64,000 nucleotides of DNA, taken from NCBI RefSeq assembly GCF_037975245.1, contig NC_092576.1:23603111-23667110 (forward strand). The letters run 5' to 3'. Origin of the DNA: Apostichopus japonicus (Eukaryota > Echinodermata > Holothuroidea > Aspidochirotida > Stichopodidae). Position 1 is the stretch's first letter; every line of letters starts with the position of its first letter. The position numbers and the translations under genes were made by a program. The notes under the pieces are model-generated. The model was not told where the DNA came from. It did no database searches and was given only the letters and a program-made list of their open reading frames with translations. This document shows, piece after piece, positions 1-11,429 of this stretch.

Positions 1-1993
1 GGGAGGCAAGTAGAGCAAGAGGAATGTTGTTCATGTAACCTATACATACAAATTTTTGCTTCATACATGTTTGGGATGACACCGTGGGTCGGGATGGGGA
101 CAGGGGCGAATAAAGATGGGTAAATCTATAAATGTTAAAGTCTCAGTACTTCTTTGCCAAATTTAAACTTCGACCTTTCTAGCTTACTGCACTAAAGGCT
201 CAGTGAAAACGACACCGTTCTATGCAATGTTCATATCAATATTCATTATTTTTACTGAGTTATCTGTCAGATTTTGTAACCAGTCCGTAGATTCTACAAA
301 CTTCAATCAAAATTTGCAAGCCTCGCCCAACAGATCATACGCCAATCAAATCTCTCTGTATTGTTTACGACCGTTAGGCCTACCACAACTGTTACTTTCG
401 TGGCTAGGCTGTGTTAGGTCCCTTCTCTTGAACAGTATCTTTCGCTCGGTCTTACCGAAGTAACTTGTAAAACTGTCATTTCCTTCCATTGCAATGAATA
501 AACACGTGTTTTTAGACCTTTCCTCCGTGGAATTGTAAAATGTGGACGATACGAGTATAGGGCTGCGTTAAAATCTTTATCGGGCAGCATGTGTAGACTA
601 TTTTGTTTACATTTGTGTAATGAACATGCTGACATGGGCGGTCGCAGTGATCTTACGGTAAATCGTTCGCGCCATAAGGGCAACAGAAAATGAATTTCTT
701 TCTTTAGATTGCGTCAGCTTTTCTTTCACCTGGTCAGAGTGCATTTAGAATAAGCAACATCGAATCTACTTTGGAAGTTTTCCGAAATTCATCAGCATAC
801 GGACTTTAACTTGTATCTAAATCGTTCACCAATGTTAAATATGTAAATAAGTTTTTCTCGTTTGCTTTCTTCATAAATATCTTGTTGTCTATTGTAAAAG
901 TCAATCTTCTCAGGGAAGTAAAATTTTTAAGTTTAATATTTTTTTTTATATATTTTTTTATATGATTGAATATGCTTATCATGCACCTTATGTAACACTT
1001 GATTTTATGTTTTCGTGTAATTAGTGCCAAATTTGGACGACCGAGATAATGATAAAGTGGCAAAGACAGAAAAAAATAACGAGTTGCATTTCACCTTGAT
1101 CAAGTGACAAATTCTACAAGCCTCAATTTAATATCTTGAACATTTTAGAACAAGGGGTTGGGTGTATACCATCACCCCTCCTCCATTTCAACCCGCACAC
1201 ACACACAAAAACAAATAATAATAATGATTATGGCAATTATGACCTAATTATATATACTTATTATATACTGAATTTGTCGCTTAAACAATTCTCAGAGTTC
1301 ACCGGTTTCCGTCTTAAATTCTAATTTGATTATTTTTTCTGGGAAGGCCACCAAACCCCCTACATGGGAGTCGGCCTCAACGACGCCAGGACCGCACAAC
1401 CTTCCTGTTGTTCATATGTTTAGATAAGGCTTTTTGGAATCAAGTATTTGTTTTGGCTAGAAAAGGGTTTTCCACCTAGGATTTATTTGCTGCTTCTGGG
1501 AGCTGCATGAAAATTGCGGCATTAATATATGCAAAGGGCTGCGTGAAGTCTTTTGTTTACTCGATGCCAAAGTTATCGTACACTTTCTTTCATAAGTATT
1601 GATGATCAACCTTGCGTTTTCATTTATTTTTACTTGATAAGTATATACTTGTATATAACTGTATATACTTGTATACAAGTATACTTGTATACAAGTATAT
1701 ACTTGTATATAACTGTTCATTTTATAACCAATACCTTGCCAGATTTTGTAATGAGCACATATCATATCAAATCAGAATACATGCGCTTAATGAATATCCA
1801 TGTTTCCTTGTTCTTGTTTCTTTGTTAAGGAACGCCGAATTGTTTTGAAAGGAAATTTTCGGAGGGAGGAGAGAGTGGGAAAGTACTAGATGCGGAGGGT
1901 TGGTGGATCGGTAGAAGGGGTTGAGGTTCGAGAGGAAGACAGGAAATTTGCAGAAATATGTAGCGTTTAGCTTCTGCTGATATGCCCCATGCC
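1..1993. other. AT-rich intergenic sequence
   Basis: No coding exon can be supported here. Short open frames have no domain, splice context or biased composition. The only structure seen is a palindromic TATACTTGTATA-type tract at about 1637-1718, listed separately. Confidence 0.5.
1637..1718. repeat. Palindromic ACTTGTATACAAGT microsatellite
   Basis: Tandem and self-complementary copies of TATACTTGTATA alternate with TATAACTG. The core ACTTGTATACAAGT is a perfect palindrome, so the tract can form hairpins. Overlapping open frames rich in Tyr/Val/Ile on both strands are products of this repeat. Confidence 0.8.
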
Positions 1994-2231
1994 CAGGGGG
2001 TAGGAGCCGGGGGGGGCACTGGGGCACGTCTTTTGGATATCTTAATCCTTTGTTAATTTTAAATAGAGTCACGTTCACCATAATAGTATTGATAGTATAC
2101 TAACACATATATATTTAAGTGATATGGCCAGTGTGTACATCGGTTTATAGCATAACGAGTGGTGGTTGTGGAATGAGAAAGTGCCCCTCTGATGTTGTGC
2201 CCCCCCATTTTTGGAAGCTTCCTACCCCCTG
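1994..2231. mobile_element. hAT-like MITE with 8-bp target duplication
   Basis: A 238-bp non-coding element. The left end reads CAGGGGGTAGGAGCC and the right end, reverse-complemented, reads CAGGGGGTAGGAAGC. It is flanked by CCCATGCC (1986-1993) and CCCATGCA (2232-2239), an 8-bp direct repeat with one mismatch, as expected for hAT transposition (family knowledge). A related half-copy sharing CTTTTGGATATCTTAA lies at 17231-17339 in the opposite orientation. Confidence 0.7.
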
Positions 2232-3130
2232 CCCATGCACGTCCTACGTAGTATTGAATCAATGAAGTTCATGATGTTTGTGGTGTGAATCCTCTACCAT
2301 ATTGCGTCATTCATCACCCTTCCTATCTGAATCACCCGGCACGTATTCTTTCGTTAATCGATAGCCTACGTACCAAGCAAATCCAACAAATCAATACCGG
2401 ATGTTTTATCACTATCTGTGAATTTTTTATCTTTTTCTAGGCTGAATGTTATGTCTGACAAAGCGCCATGAAGTTTATTTATCAATAAATTTCGAAAATT
2501 GTAACTTAGAAAAACTAATCTAATCTGCTTAATTGTTATGTATTTTTTCTTTACTGGAACGAATAATTTCCGAGTCAGGAGCGCAGCCCACGTAGACTTC
2601 TTGGGGCGGAAAATAGATTAACCCCAAGACAAAGAAACACCAAGGTGGGATTACCCCAATCCCCCCCTCCATCGACACTAGACAGATTATAACCCCCCCC
2701 CCCAATCCAAATAAAATCTGAACAGTAGAAGTTGTTAAATACCTTTTAAAATACAGCACCATTTTGCATCTAAACACCGTTCATTTTACCCCATTTTCTA
2801 AATCTCACTCCAACTCCTTACAAGTCTACCCCACAAAGTGACAACTTAGCCCCCACCCCCCCCCGCACCCCAATCACCAAAATGGTAGTTTCACCCCTGA
2901 CATAAGTTTGACGTTCTATTAGAATTACTTCATTTTTACCAGTCACCTCTTCCCCAGCCCCCATTGCAATAATGTTTTGGCACTTAAATTGTATCTACAA
3001 GCACATAATTTTTGTCATAATAAAGCACTCGTGGACAAATCGTCCCTATACACCTTTATTTCTGTATATCATATACCTGACTCGCAGATCTGCCTTTACA
3101 GAAATCATGGATCCGGCACTGTTGAAGTTA

Positions 3131-3204
3131 GGGTGGGGTGGGGGTGGGGATTAGGAGGGTGAGGGGAGGGTGAGGGGAGGGTGAGGGGAGGGTGAGAGGA
3201 TGGG
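3131..3204 (+). repeat. G-rich GGTGAGGGGAG tandem repeat
   Basis: Repeats of about 11 bases (GGTGAGGGGAG) follow GGGTGGGGTGGGGGTGGGG. Many closely spaced runs of three or more G make an intramolecular G-quadruplex on the plus strand plausible. No coding role is seen. Confidence 0.75.
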
Positions 3205-3592
3205 ATTCTGTTAAACAAATGCGATTGCTTCACATTACAGACAGCAAAGGATATGCTGATGACGTAATAAGTCAGCCTGGGGCAGTCTCTGGTTTAAAGG
3301 ATTAAATGCATTCGTAGTAGACTGCCATCAGTCAAGGTTATATTTCTATTATTTCCTTTAAATACCCGAGGTCCATCGACTAAAGTGACTGAACTACACT
3401 GTCTAACAGGCAAACCATTAGGTCAGTCCCACAGATGCAATACAAATCTCAATGAGATAATATAAGACCTTCATGGTCACAAATGACATGTGAAGAATGC
3501 AGTTGAAATTTGTCAAGAACAAATGGCATCGACAGTCACCCAAATTTTAGATGAAATTCGAAGAAAATATTTTGGTTGAGTTACTTACAAGT

Positions 3593-3665
3593 GTTGCCAG
3601 ATGTAATGTTAATATTGTTGTAACTTACAACAATATTAAAACAAGTTAACATTACATCTGGCAAC
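3593..3665. repeat. Imperfect palindrome, MITE-like hairpin
   Basis: GTTGCCAGATGTAATGTTAA at the left is matched by its exact reverse complement ending at 3665. AATATTGTTGTAA is matched by TTACAACAATATT around a 1-base centre. An eight-base bulge (AAAACAAG) lies in the right arm. The sequence folds into one long hairpin and may be a very short palindromic MITE. Confidence 0.8.
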
Positions 3666-4596
3666 GAGGGGCTGACCCCAAAATCAATTTAGATTTAAAG
3701 GAGCAGTCCAGATAGGTGTGATAGGTGAATATCTTGAAAACCAGAGTCGGTGAAGAAACATCACTGAGTAGGCCTATACTGACATTTGTCTGTTTCCTTG
3801 GATTAGTATTTAATATTTCAAGACCAAAATTCTGTCTAAGGTCATACTTTAATTTTGTGAAGATTTTTCTTGAATTTGGAAGATGTTGTAGACATTTGTC
3901 TCACTACGGGCTCTTTTCGCTATCGAAGTAACGAAAAATCAGAAAGACAGAAAAAAAGAAAATAAATAAAAATAAATAAATAAACGAAAACGATAGTAAA
4001 TCAGGAAACGTTATTGGCAATTTATATTAGCCTCAAAAAGAAAACAAATAATCATAGTAATAATAATTATAATCATAATAGAATCACGAAAATAGAATCT
4101 TCTTTAGTCAATCATTAAAGATTAATTTCGTTTGAGAATTAGGTTTTATTTTACCGTTAAATATGTTGAATGTCATTAAATAATTTAAGTTAAGTACCAT
4201 TTCGTTTTGCAGGCATTGAACAGTTACACCAAAATATAACCTATTGTCATCACAAGAAGAGAAAAAAAAAATCTTCAAACAACCAAAACAAAGGATTCGA
4301 AATTAAATTAAGAATTAAAAACTGATTTCTGTTATGTTTAATTTAAAAGAGGACCGTAGCTGATCCAATTTATTTTGATATCATATTCCTATCGATATAC
4401 ATTACATGTTACAATAATTTTGTTTTTTTTTACCGATTTAAGTTTAAACTACTGATATCTCTTTTAGTTTTACGTTATGTTAATATTTTCATTATTTCCG
4501 AATGACAACAAGAAAAAAAAAACACACGCACAAAAATAAAGTAAAACAAGGCTTGATATTCATCACGTCTTATTTGAAAGTGTGACGTCACTCCTC

Positions 4597-4793
4597 TTAC
4601 AGTCTGAACTCTGCGAGTGGCTCCGCTTCCGGTTCCGGTTCTGGGTAGACGCTCATGCCGTGTTGTCGTGGATGCATGACGTCAGCCTTGGGGTCCCACT
4701 GGATCAATTCGAGGGCGGACTCGCCGAGGATGTGACGAATTTTGTTAGGGTAGTTGAAGGATTCTACCTCACTGTCGAGTAGTTTATCGACCT
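4597..4793 (-). CDS. Kazal-like gene, terminal exon (acidic C-terminus)
   Basis: This is the last coding exon of a minus-strand split gene. The acceptor reads TTACATGATTCTTTCAG and the exon opens with AG in phase 1, matching the phase-1 donor at 8585. It gives 64 residues beginning VDKLLDSEVESF and ending EPEPEAEPLAEFRL before TAA. The segment is acidic, with a Pro-Glu alternation near the end and no Cys, so it looks like a tail after the disulfide-rich part. Splice consensus, phase match and non-random composition argue for coding; I do not recognise this tail in a named family. The open frame extends upstream to an ATG inside the intron, which I do not take as the start. Expression is not shown. 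Confidence 0.55.
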
Positions 4794-4935
4794 CTGAAAG
4801 AATCATGTAAGAGGGAAAATAGGAGAATATAAAATTAGTTGGAAATGAACCGATATGTGCGTCATACTTTTGTATGTAGTGCGTAAATTATCCGAGAGGT
4901 ATAGGTTACTATTACACTTCACACACTAAGATGGT

Positions 4936-5400
4936 TACCAGGGCCGTAGCTACAGGGATGTAGGAGGGGGGTTGCACGGGGGTGGGGAGTATGCCGCCCT
5001 CCAAAAGTTTTAGATTTTACTCCTGTGATGGTCAATTACACAGGTTCAAAAATAATCATAGATACAAATTATGATGGAGAATTGACAGCACCACATTTCA
5101 TCTCAGCGTAAATTCTTCTCTCTAGTTTGAGTTTGAGTATATTTCCACAACAATAAGAGAGGAGTAGTACAGAGTCAAGATACAACAAGGTGGTGGAGGA
5201 GGACTGAAAAAAGCATTAGCTTGTACGAGCAGTCACCCTTAAACAAATTAAACAGTACAGAACATAATACAACAATAGAGGAAAAGAACAAAGAGAAACA
5301 GAAAACAAAAAGAAAACAAAACAAAAGTAATTAGAACCCCCGTTGGGCATTCATCAGCAAAGAGTTGAGCCCCTCCCTTCCCCTCCCAACCTCAAAAGAA
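4936..5400. mobile_element. Decayed DNA-transposon end and A-rich sequence
   Basis: CAGGGCCGTAGCTACAGGG opens a G-rich stretch like the CAG(T/G)GGCGTAG ends of invertebrate MITEs (compare 23113 and 63669). No clear partner end is visible; A-rich and C-rich low-complexity sequence follows. Confidence 0.35.
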
Positions 5401-6017
5401 TCGAACTATGTCTGCGGGACTAATTGAGACCCAGAAATGAGTTTGCCAAAACTTTAACGATTGTTATCGAGCCAGAGATTTGTAAACCAATGCTTTGGAT
5501 GTAAACTGATTGTCTTAACTTCCACCTGTTACGTGCGGTTTATTTGTTTTACGAATGTCGATATTTGTTCGTGTGCTATTGTTTAATTACTTTCAGTCAC
5601 TGTGCAGCCGTTGTGCAATCAATTACATATTTTTTGGGGGGAATATTGACTCACATCCCTTCCATGCCATTTTTTTGCTGAGAATCATGAAGAGTGTAAT
5701 GACTGAAAAGTTCTCATAAAAAAAAAACAGAAGAAAAGTGCAGCTAGGTCCATCTTTCAATGATTTCAATAATTTCGAAATTATGTCACTTCGTGCTTTA
5801 GAGAACTTCCTCTTTTTCGGCAGCTGAAAAATGCCATCAGGATAAGAATATCTTTACCATAATGAGTTCAAATCATAATTCAGAAGAAGAAAAAAATATA
5901 TAGATAACAAGATTATATTTTCAAGTTGTCAAATAAATCCAAACAAACCAAGACTAATGAATTGTCTGTGTTATCTCCACTACTCAACAATTTTCGGAGG
6001 GAGTGGTTAAATAACGA

Positions 6018-6115
6018 CAATTTTACGCAATGTTTACGCAATTTTACGCAATGTTTACGCAATGTTTGCGCAATTTTACGCAATGATTACACGATTTTAC
6101 ACAATGTTTACGCAG
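6018..6115. repeat. Short tandem repeat, TTTACGCAATG type
   Basis: Alternating ACGCAATTTT and ACGCAATGTTT units of 10-12 bases are repeated about nine times with substitutions. The open frame through it is repeat-driven. Confidence 0.8.
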
Positions 6116-6679
6116 CTGCTTCGGGGAGTATACGTCATACAATGAGCTAAATTTGCAGCTCTTCATATTTGCAGTGACGACGGTTTCACGCGATATATTT
6201 CAAAGTCGTCATTGGTAAAATCCAAAACGATGCGGATTCCTAGTTTGGAATAAACATTGTCGAGCACATATAATTTGTCTTGTTTTATCCTGAAATTCCC
6301 CTTTAAATCTTCTTTCACTACACGGCGTGTACAATATGGTGGCTATGTACTCCTACAAAATAGACATACATTACAGTTAACATTTTAAAATCTGAAAAAG
6401 AGTTTATAGATTCCCTAGTTGGTAACGAGTAACGCACGGTGATAGCATGATATTTTATTGTTATGAATACCCCCCATACACCCCACTCATCACACCTTTA
6501 TAGGGGCTACAAGCCCCAACCATCATCATCATCGTTTTATATGACAGAGGTCTTTGTGAAGAACAACTTTACCATACTAACTAACAAACATCTTGTTCCG
6601 CTTTGGAAATATAGTCCTAGTTTAAAAGACTTGTCTGGGAATGTTCAGTTTGTAAATCTGGGCATTCTGGGCACACCAG

Positions 6680-6850
6680 GCATTCCTTAACTAAAAAAAA
6701 CTACTCAATGCCGAGGGGTCCACCCACTTCCCTTAGACCCCTCCCCCAAGACGGCGATCACTATGTAAGTAGTATATCAATGAATAATGGGCCGGTCTAG
6801 GTGAAAAATGCCCGGGCCAGTTTAAAGACCCAATCCGCCCCTGGTTATGT
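6680..6850. mobile_element. C-rich transposon fragment ending CCGCCCCTG
   Basis: It contains TTAGACCCCTCCCCCAAGACGG, related to blocks at 23.9-24.6 kb and 63.6 kb, and ends ATCCGCCCCTGG, the same terminal sequence as the element at 22316-24659. It is probably a truncated copy of that family; its other end is not evident. Confidence 0.4.
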
Positions 6851-7092
6851 GGCATATATTTATACTGCCACTAGAATCAGAAACCTTTTCACACACTCCT
6901 TAGTTTTATTTTCTTCATATTTCCAAGGTAGAATGTTAATATCATTGATACTGAAACCAATGTCATCATAAGGTCATGTTATGGGATTCAATATTTTAGA
7001 TTCACACCTGTTGTAAACCGTATATCTCCATTACAAAAGAAAACATTTAACATTGAAATAAATAGAAAGAAACACGTAAAACGTTGAATCAC

Positions 7093-7272
7093 GTGTGGGC
7101 CAGCACTTGATGAAGTCTTCAGCCTTTCCTAGAGGTAACTTAAACTCTGTGAGATCTCCCACATGAAATTTTACTCCTGTCCAGCTGTATCTTAGCTGTG
7201 TTTGGGTCAAGTTGTTTAGGATAGTTATCTTTATCTCATAGAACAATAATGATGGTTGCGTTTGTGTCTCCT
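7093..7272 (-). CDS. Possible cassette exon of the Kazal-like gene
   Basis: An open stretch on the minus strand reads as beta-strand-like protein (for example LLFYEIKITILNNL and RYSWTGVKFHVGDL) with an NLT glycosylation sequon. A weak acceptor (CTTTTGGGTCTTAG) gives a phase-1 entry and a weak donor (ACAC|GTGATT) a phase-1 exit. It could therefore be skipped or included between the 8.6 and 4.6 kb exons. Neither site is strong and the family is not recognised. The frame alternatively runs on to a stop at 7031. Confidence 0.22.
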
Positions 7273-7609
7273 CTAAGACCCAAAAGGTTTTCATTTGTTC
7301 CAGACATGTGGATATACACTATGTTTCATCTGGGAAAATGAAACTAAAGTATCCTGTTATAATGATCTTAGGCTGTTCAAGATCCCGTAACAGCATTTAT
7401 AGCCTTCATGTCAATATCCACACAATAATACACATCTCTGCGTCAAAATTTAGAAAATAATAAACATAGAAAATAATCTTCTTTCTATGGGATATATGCG
7501 TAGGAAATGCATAGCTTTGTCCATGGAAATGTTTTTTTTTTAACAGCTTCGAATGTTAGTTGAGATTTCTGCCAAACCATTACAACCATTCAACCGATGA
7601 AACGTCTGG

Positions 7610-7785
7610 TGTTAAACAAACCGATCTGGTACGAAAGTGATTTATATTTTCATCTCTAGCTTCCAACGTTAAACAGACCGATCTTGTATCGAATTGGTTT
7701 ATATTTTAATATCTAGCTTCCAACGTTGAACAGACCGACCTGGTACTGAAGTTGGCTGTATGTTAATCTCTCTCTTCCAACGTCG
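7610..7785. repeat. 57-58 bp tandem repeat, three copies
   Basis: Three diverged units contain GTTAAACAGACCGATCTGGTA followed by TTTATATTTTAATCTCTAGC and CTTCCAACG. Anchors lie near 7612, 7669 and 7726. No coding function is seen. Confidence 0.8.
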
Positions 7786-8585
7786 GGGTCCGCGGATAAA
7801 AATACCAAAAATGGCTGCACAGTGCCTGTAGGCTGTGTACACGCATGTTAGGTCTTGCTATAAGAATTTTGAATTTATTGTATTGAGGCTATAGCTTCGT
7901 GAAAGGTTAACAGAAGTTTTTGCTTCAAGTACACATTTACGAATAATGCAGTATGGGTGAGGGAGAGAAGCTTACAAACAGTTTCAGAATGGAAGCGTTT
8001 ACGGATAAAATAAATAACAGCTAAACGGATTGGAAGCTGACTTTACTGGGAGGCTGCCCCTCCCCCCCCCCCCCGAGACTCTGCCGAGTCTGCTCACCAA
8101 CGCGAATGAGTCTCCCTACATAAAAATTAGGAACTTGATGCTACGGCTGTTATATTTTGCTCCCCCTTTCTAACCCGGCGCGATCACAGGAGGAAGGAAT
8201 CATACACAGATGCAATCACAGGAACGAATCGTTCATAGCGTGATGAATAGTAAGAATCGAACCAGCGCATTTAGCAATTAAAGAACAATTGGCCGATACG
8301 CCTTAAAAAAAGCATACCCCAGCCCTGGCAATACCAACCCCCCCCCCCCCGGGAAGGACAACTAAGCTAAGAAAATAAAGGTACATGTCGCGCCCTTTTA
8401 TTGAGTTGATAAAATTGACTCTCACTTTTGAGGTAAACCTATACTAACCACAAGATTGTAACTTTGCCAAGATTATTTTAACGCGAGCTTAAACAAGAGA
8501 TTTGGCTTTTGAATGGACCCCATAGTTATTATAGGCTGTGATACTGTGGATTGCCAGTCAACGAAATGAATATTCATAAACTTAC

Positions 8586-8662
8586 CCTTGCAGCTTCTGG
8601 GGAAGATTTTCCAGCGTAGGTCATACTTTGTGAATGAGCAGGTTTCCACAGCAAAGGAGCAC
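8586..8662 (-). CDS. Kazal-like gene, internal exon (second half of domain)
   Basis: A 77-bp exon with strong sites: acceptor TTTTTCTACCACAG and donor GCAAGG|GTAAGT. It enters in phase 2 and leaves in phase 1, so the phases fit the exons at 10287-10458 and 4597-4793. It encodes CSFAVETCSFTKYDLRW then KIFPRSCK. Joined to the previous exon this gives RNPCSFAVETC, the Kazal pattern of Asn-x-Cys, a short helix, then Cys, with the domain's last Cys in PRSC. The long frame at 8473-8937 around it contains both splice sites and is better read as intron-exon-intron. Family assignment is from motif spacing only. Confidence 0.6.
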
Positions 8663-10189
8663 CTGTGGTAGAAAAAGGGAAGTGAAATTTCGTGCATATT
8701 CATGAGTTCGTTAACACGGCGACTAAGAAAACTCAAGCATAATAAAGGATAATTCCCAAATTGATTGTAATCATTTCTTGAAGAGAAAAGTTCAAATGGA
8801 TTTATAAAACGAATTAAGAGCTCCGAGAACTTGATTCCTATAAGCATGATTTCATAGTTTTGAAAGCAGAACGTCTTATAGGGATAATAAGAAACAAGTA
8901 CGTTTAACGCTGTTACGTTGTTTAAAATCTGACTCATTCGTCAAACATTTCTTCCTAGCATTTTGTATTACACGCAGAGATCTGATTTTTTTGGAGGGGC
9001 GGGCGGGGCCGGGGGGGGGGGTAGGGTGGTGTAGTATTTTGTAAATGCACCGAGCAACAACATAGTAAATAATGTCATCGTGGATATTTAACCGAAAAAG
9101 GTCTTATATTCCTTCATTATACTTTAATTATTAATACACAGGAAATATGGGTTTCAATGGGTAAAACTAATAACTTCTAAATGCAGATAACACTTAAAGT
9201 TATAAAAAAAAACAATCAAAATGACACCCAAAAAAAAATGAAGGATAAGTCATCAAGAAGATTTTAATAAGAAACTAAAACTTGGAACAAAATCTAGAAG
9301 GGTGACGTCACACCCCTCCTATCCTCTTCGTGGAACAAATGGATGGTTTCCCCATTCATAATAGGTTGCCTTTTATCCACAATATCTTGAGTACGGGACA
9401 AAGATATATTAAGCTTGGTTGCTTACACTCACAGGGCGGAATATATGAATAACGAAGGCCCAATTTATATTATTCAGTAACCTCAAAGCTATCTAATATT
9501 CGATTTTTCAGTTAGCTGCTTCCTGCTAGACTGAATACGCTCGCTTTGAAAATTGGCTCCTACGGCCTCACCACAATACACAGTAAGCCGCCATTGATTA
9601 CCTAGTACGCTTGAAATTCCATATTGATGACGTCAGAAAGGAACAACTCAATCGAGCAGTAGCGTTTTCTCCTGCATTCGTTATTCATTTAAAGGGGGTA
9701 CCATTACTAAACAGGGCGGAATATATTTATCTTTCAAAGGCATAACAATATTTTATTATTTTAATGTCAACAATGTGATCGTCATCATTGCATCAGTGAA
9801 ACAATAACGAATACAAAAAAAAACAAATTTAATATGTTGTCCATAACGTACAGTATGGGAATCTTACATTATTGTACGGAGAGCCAAACGATCCATAAAT
9901 GTCGAAAAAGAAAGTGAAGTGTCCAAGTTAATATATATATGTCCAATTCGATATCAACATGTTACATTTCCATATGAACATGCCGTAACAAAATACCAAT
10001 ATGTCATTACGTCTATCAACATGTCAAATTCAACATCAGCATGTCGAAAACTTGTAACATCATGCCACTACTACATTGTTCATGTCAACATTGCTTGCTA
10101 GATACAATATTGACGTCATGCAATAATTTTGATACATCGGTGCGCGCCATCGTTTTTTTAATGCCCAAAACTGTATATATATGTCGAGA

Positions 10190-10290
10190 TAGTCATACGT
10201 ACGAGGATGAGGTGGGGGTGGGGAGGGGGCAGTAGTCATACGTATGGGGTGAGGTGGGGTGGAGAAGGGGCAGTAGTCATACGTACGGGT
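10190..10290. repeat. Minisatellite AGTCATACGTA plus G-rich arm, ~42 bp
   Basis: Three copies of AGTCATACGTA (near 10190, 10233 and 10275) are separated by GGGGTGAGGTGGGGTGG-like stretches. The last copy overlaps the donor site of the 10287-10458 exon, so the repeat unit includes a GTACGT donor sequence. Confidence 0.75.
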
Positions 10291-10458
10291 TTCGATACTC
10301 GAAGACTGTATCATTCTCCCAAACGACACATATAGGGATCATGTATTCATGTTTACAGTTGTACTGCTTCTCACACTCACAGGCCGCATCAGCATCGTTC
10401 ATGTTACACTGCGAGAAAGGAGACGGACAGTATGGGAAGTCAGTTTCATCGCATGGAC
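10287..10458 (-). CDS. Kazal-like gene, Cys-rich internal exon (first half of domain)
   Basis: A 172-bp exon with acceptor CCCCCCCTCCTTCAG and donor CC|GTACGT. It enters in phase 1 and leaves in phase 2, matching the 8586-8662 exon. It encodes PCDETDFPYCPSPFSQC, then ACECEKQYNC, then HEYMIPICVVWENDTVFEY and RN. The order C-x-C, C, Pro-x-Cys, Thr-x-(Phe/Tyr), Asn-Pro|Cys is the layout of Kazal/follistatin-like domains (protease inhibitors and extracellular matrix proteins). The usual Cys-Gly-x-Asp-Gly turn is replaced by CVVWEND, so the domain is atypical. NDT could be N-glycosylated. No ATG lies in the exon, so start-based ORF calling misses it. Confidence 0.62.
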
Positions 10459-11170
10459 CTGAAGGAGGGGGGGATGGAGAGAAAAAAGAAATGAGGCAAA
10501 ATCACAAAAAAAAAAAAAAAATAAGTCACGATGAAATTCAGGCAAAGTCAAATCAATTTTGGAGAAAAAGTCCCCTAGTATAATCACTTTCCGAACTGGA
10601 TAGCTATTTATAAAGTTTAACTGGTGATAAAAATATCGAAAAATCAAACAAAAAAATGACAAAAGCAACCAAAACACGAGGATGTAATATTACGATTGTT
10701 ATTGGTTACCGTATATCATTACGTTTTTCTTTTTCTTTTTCATGGCATTCTTATCTTGTTTGATTACGATAATCTTACGAATCGAATTATACCTAAGGTT
10801 CATGACGTCAGCGACGTCAACTTCATTAATTAAGTTCCTAACTTTATCCTGATTTGGATATTTCATTACAGATATATAATACGTGCATGAAGGCGCGGAC
10901 ACAATTCTCGGGGAAAAGTGTCCGTGAGACGCCCGGACACTATTCCCTGCCACAAAGGCGCTTCAGCAAGCCAGGTGTGAAAGCCCCTGATTCCAAGGTT
11001 TAAGGACTGTATATATTTTGGAGGCTGTGAAAATATGATCTTTGAGGGCCTGACGAAGAAGTACTCGAGTGGCAAGGTGGAAAGCAGCATGTTGAAGTAA
11101 GATGATGAGTGAAATGAGCTGTTAATCTTCCATTTCGTTCACGACATTCGATTACTTTTGTTTACATCTT

Positions 11171-11395
11171 TCAGTATAAATACTTGCATGTGCAGACTTT
11201 CGTCTCTTGATCTTTGACCCCGTGATGATCTCCCGAACAAGCGAAGCCCTCGACACAATCAGCATCAGTACCACAGACTTCGTAGTGTTGTTTTCCACAA
11301 AGACATATACAGTCATAATAGTAGGAGTAGGTGAAATTCACAGCGCCGGAAACACCATACGGGTCCTTGGGTGCGTCACAGTTACACTCTTCCCG
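11171..11395 (-). CDS. Cys-rich exon upstream of the Kazal-like exons
   Basis: After an acceptor (TCTATTAATGTAG) the minus strand reads EECNCDAPKDPYG, NFTYSYYYDCICLCGKQHYEV, CGTDADCVEGFACSG and VCTCK before TGA. Ten or more cysteines in DC-x5-C and C-x-C spacing suggest a small extracellular disulfide-rich (EB/EGF-like) module. NFT is a glycosylation sequon. If read to the stop, this ends its own protein. If a phase-1 donor inside is used (for example GTCTGTG|GTACTG), it could continue into 10287-10458. Which applies cannot be decided from sequence. Confidence 0.5.
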   Translation of the reverse strand, partial: REECNCDAPKDPYGVSGAVNFTYSYYYDCICLCGKQHYEVCGTDADCVEGFACSGDHHGVKDQETKVCTCKYLY

Positions 11396-11429
11396 CTACA
11401 TTAATAGAAACAACACATCAAAGAAGTCT

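Larger units (their letters stand above)
2232..4596. other. Intergenic, C-rich and A-rich tracts
   Basis: No gene is supported. The interval holds C-rich blocks (about 2640-2900) resembling decayed transposon ends, a G-rich tandem repeat (3131-3204), a long imperfect palindrome (3593-3665) and low-complexity AT-rich sequence up to the 3' end of the Kazal-like gene. Confidence 0.5.

Noticed and set aside
8473-8937. 154-codon minus-strand frame as a single-exon gene
   Set aside because: Strong acceptor and donor sites inside it define a 77-bp exon in matching phase with neighbours; the rest looks like intron.
10866-11090. Possible Kunitz-like stretch on the plus strand (CIYFGGCENMIFEG)
   Set aside because: The GGC motif resembles Kunitz but the surrounding cysteines are missing and stops break the frame.
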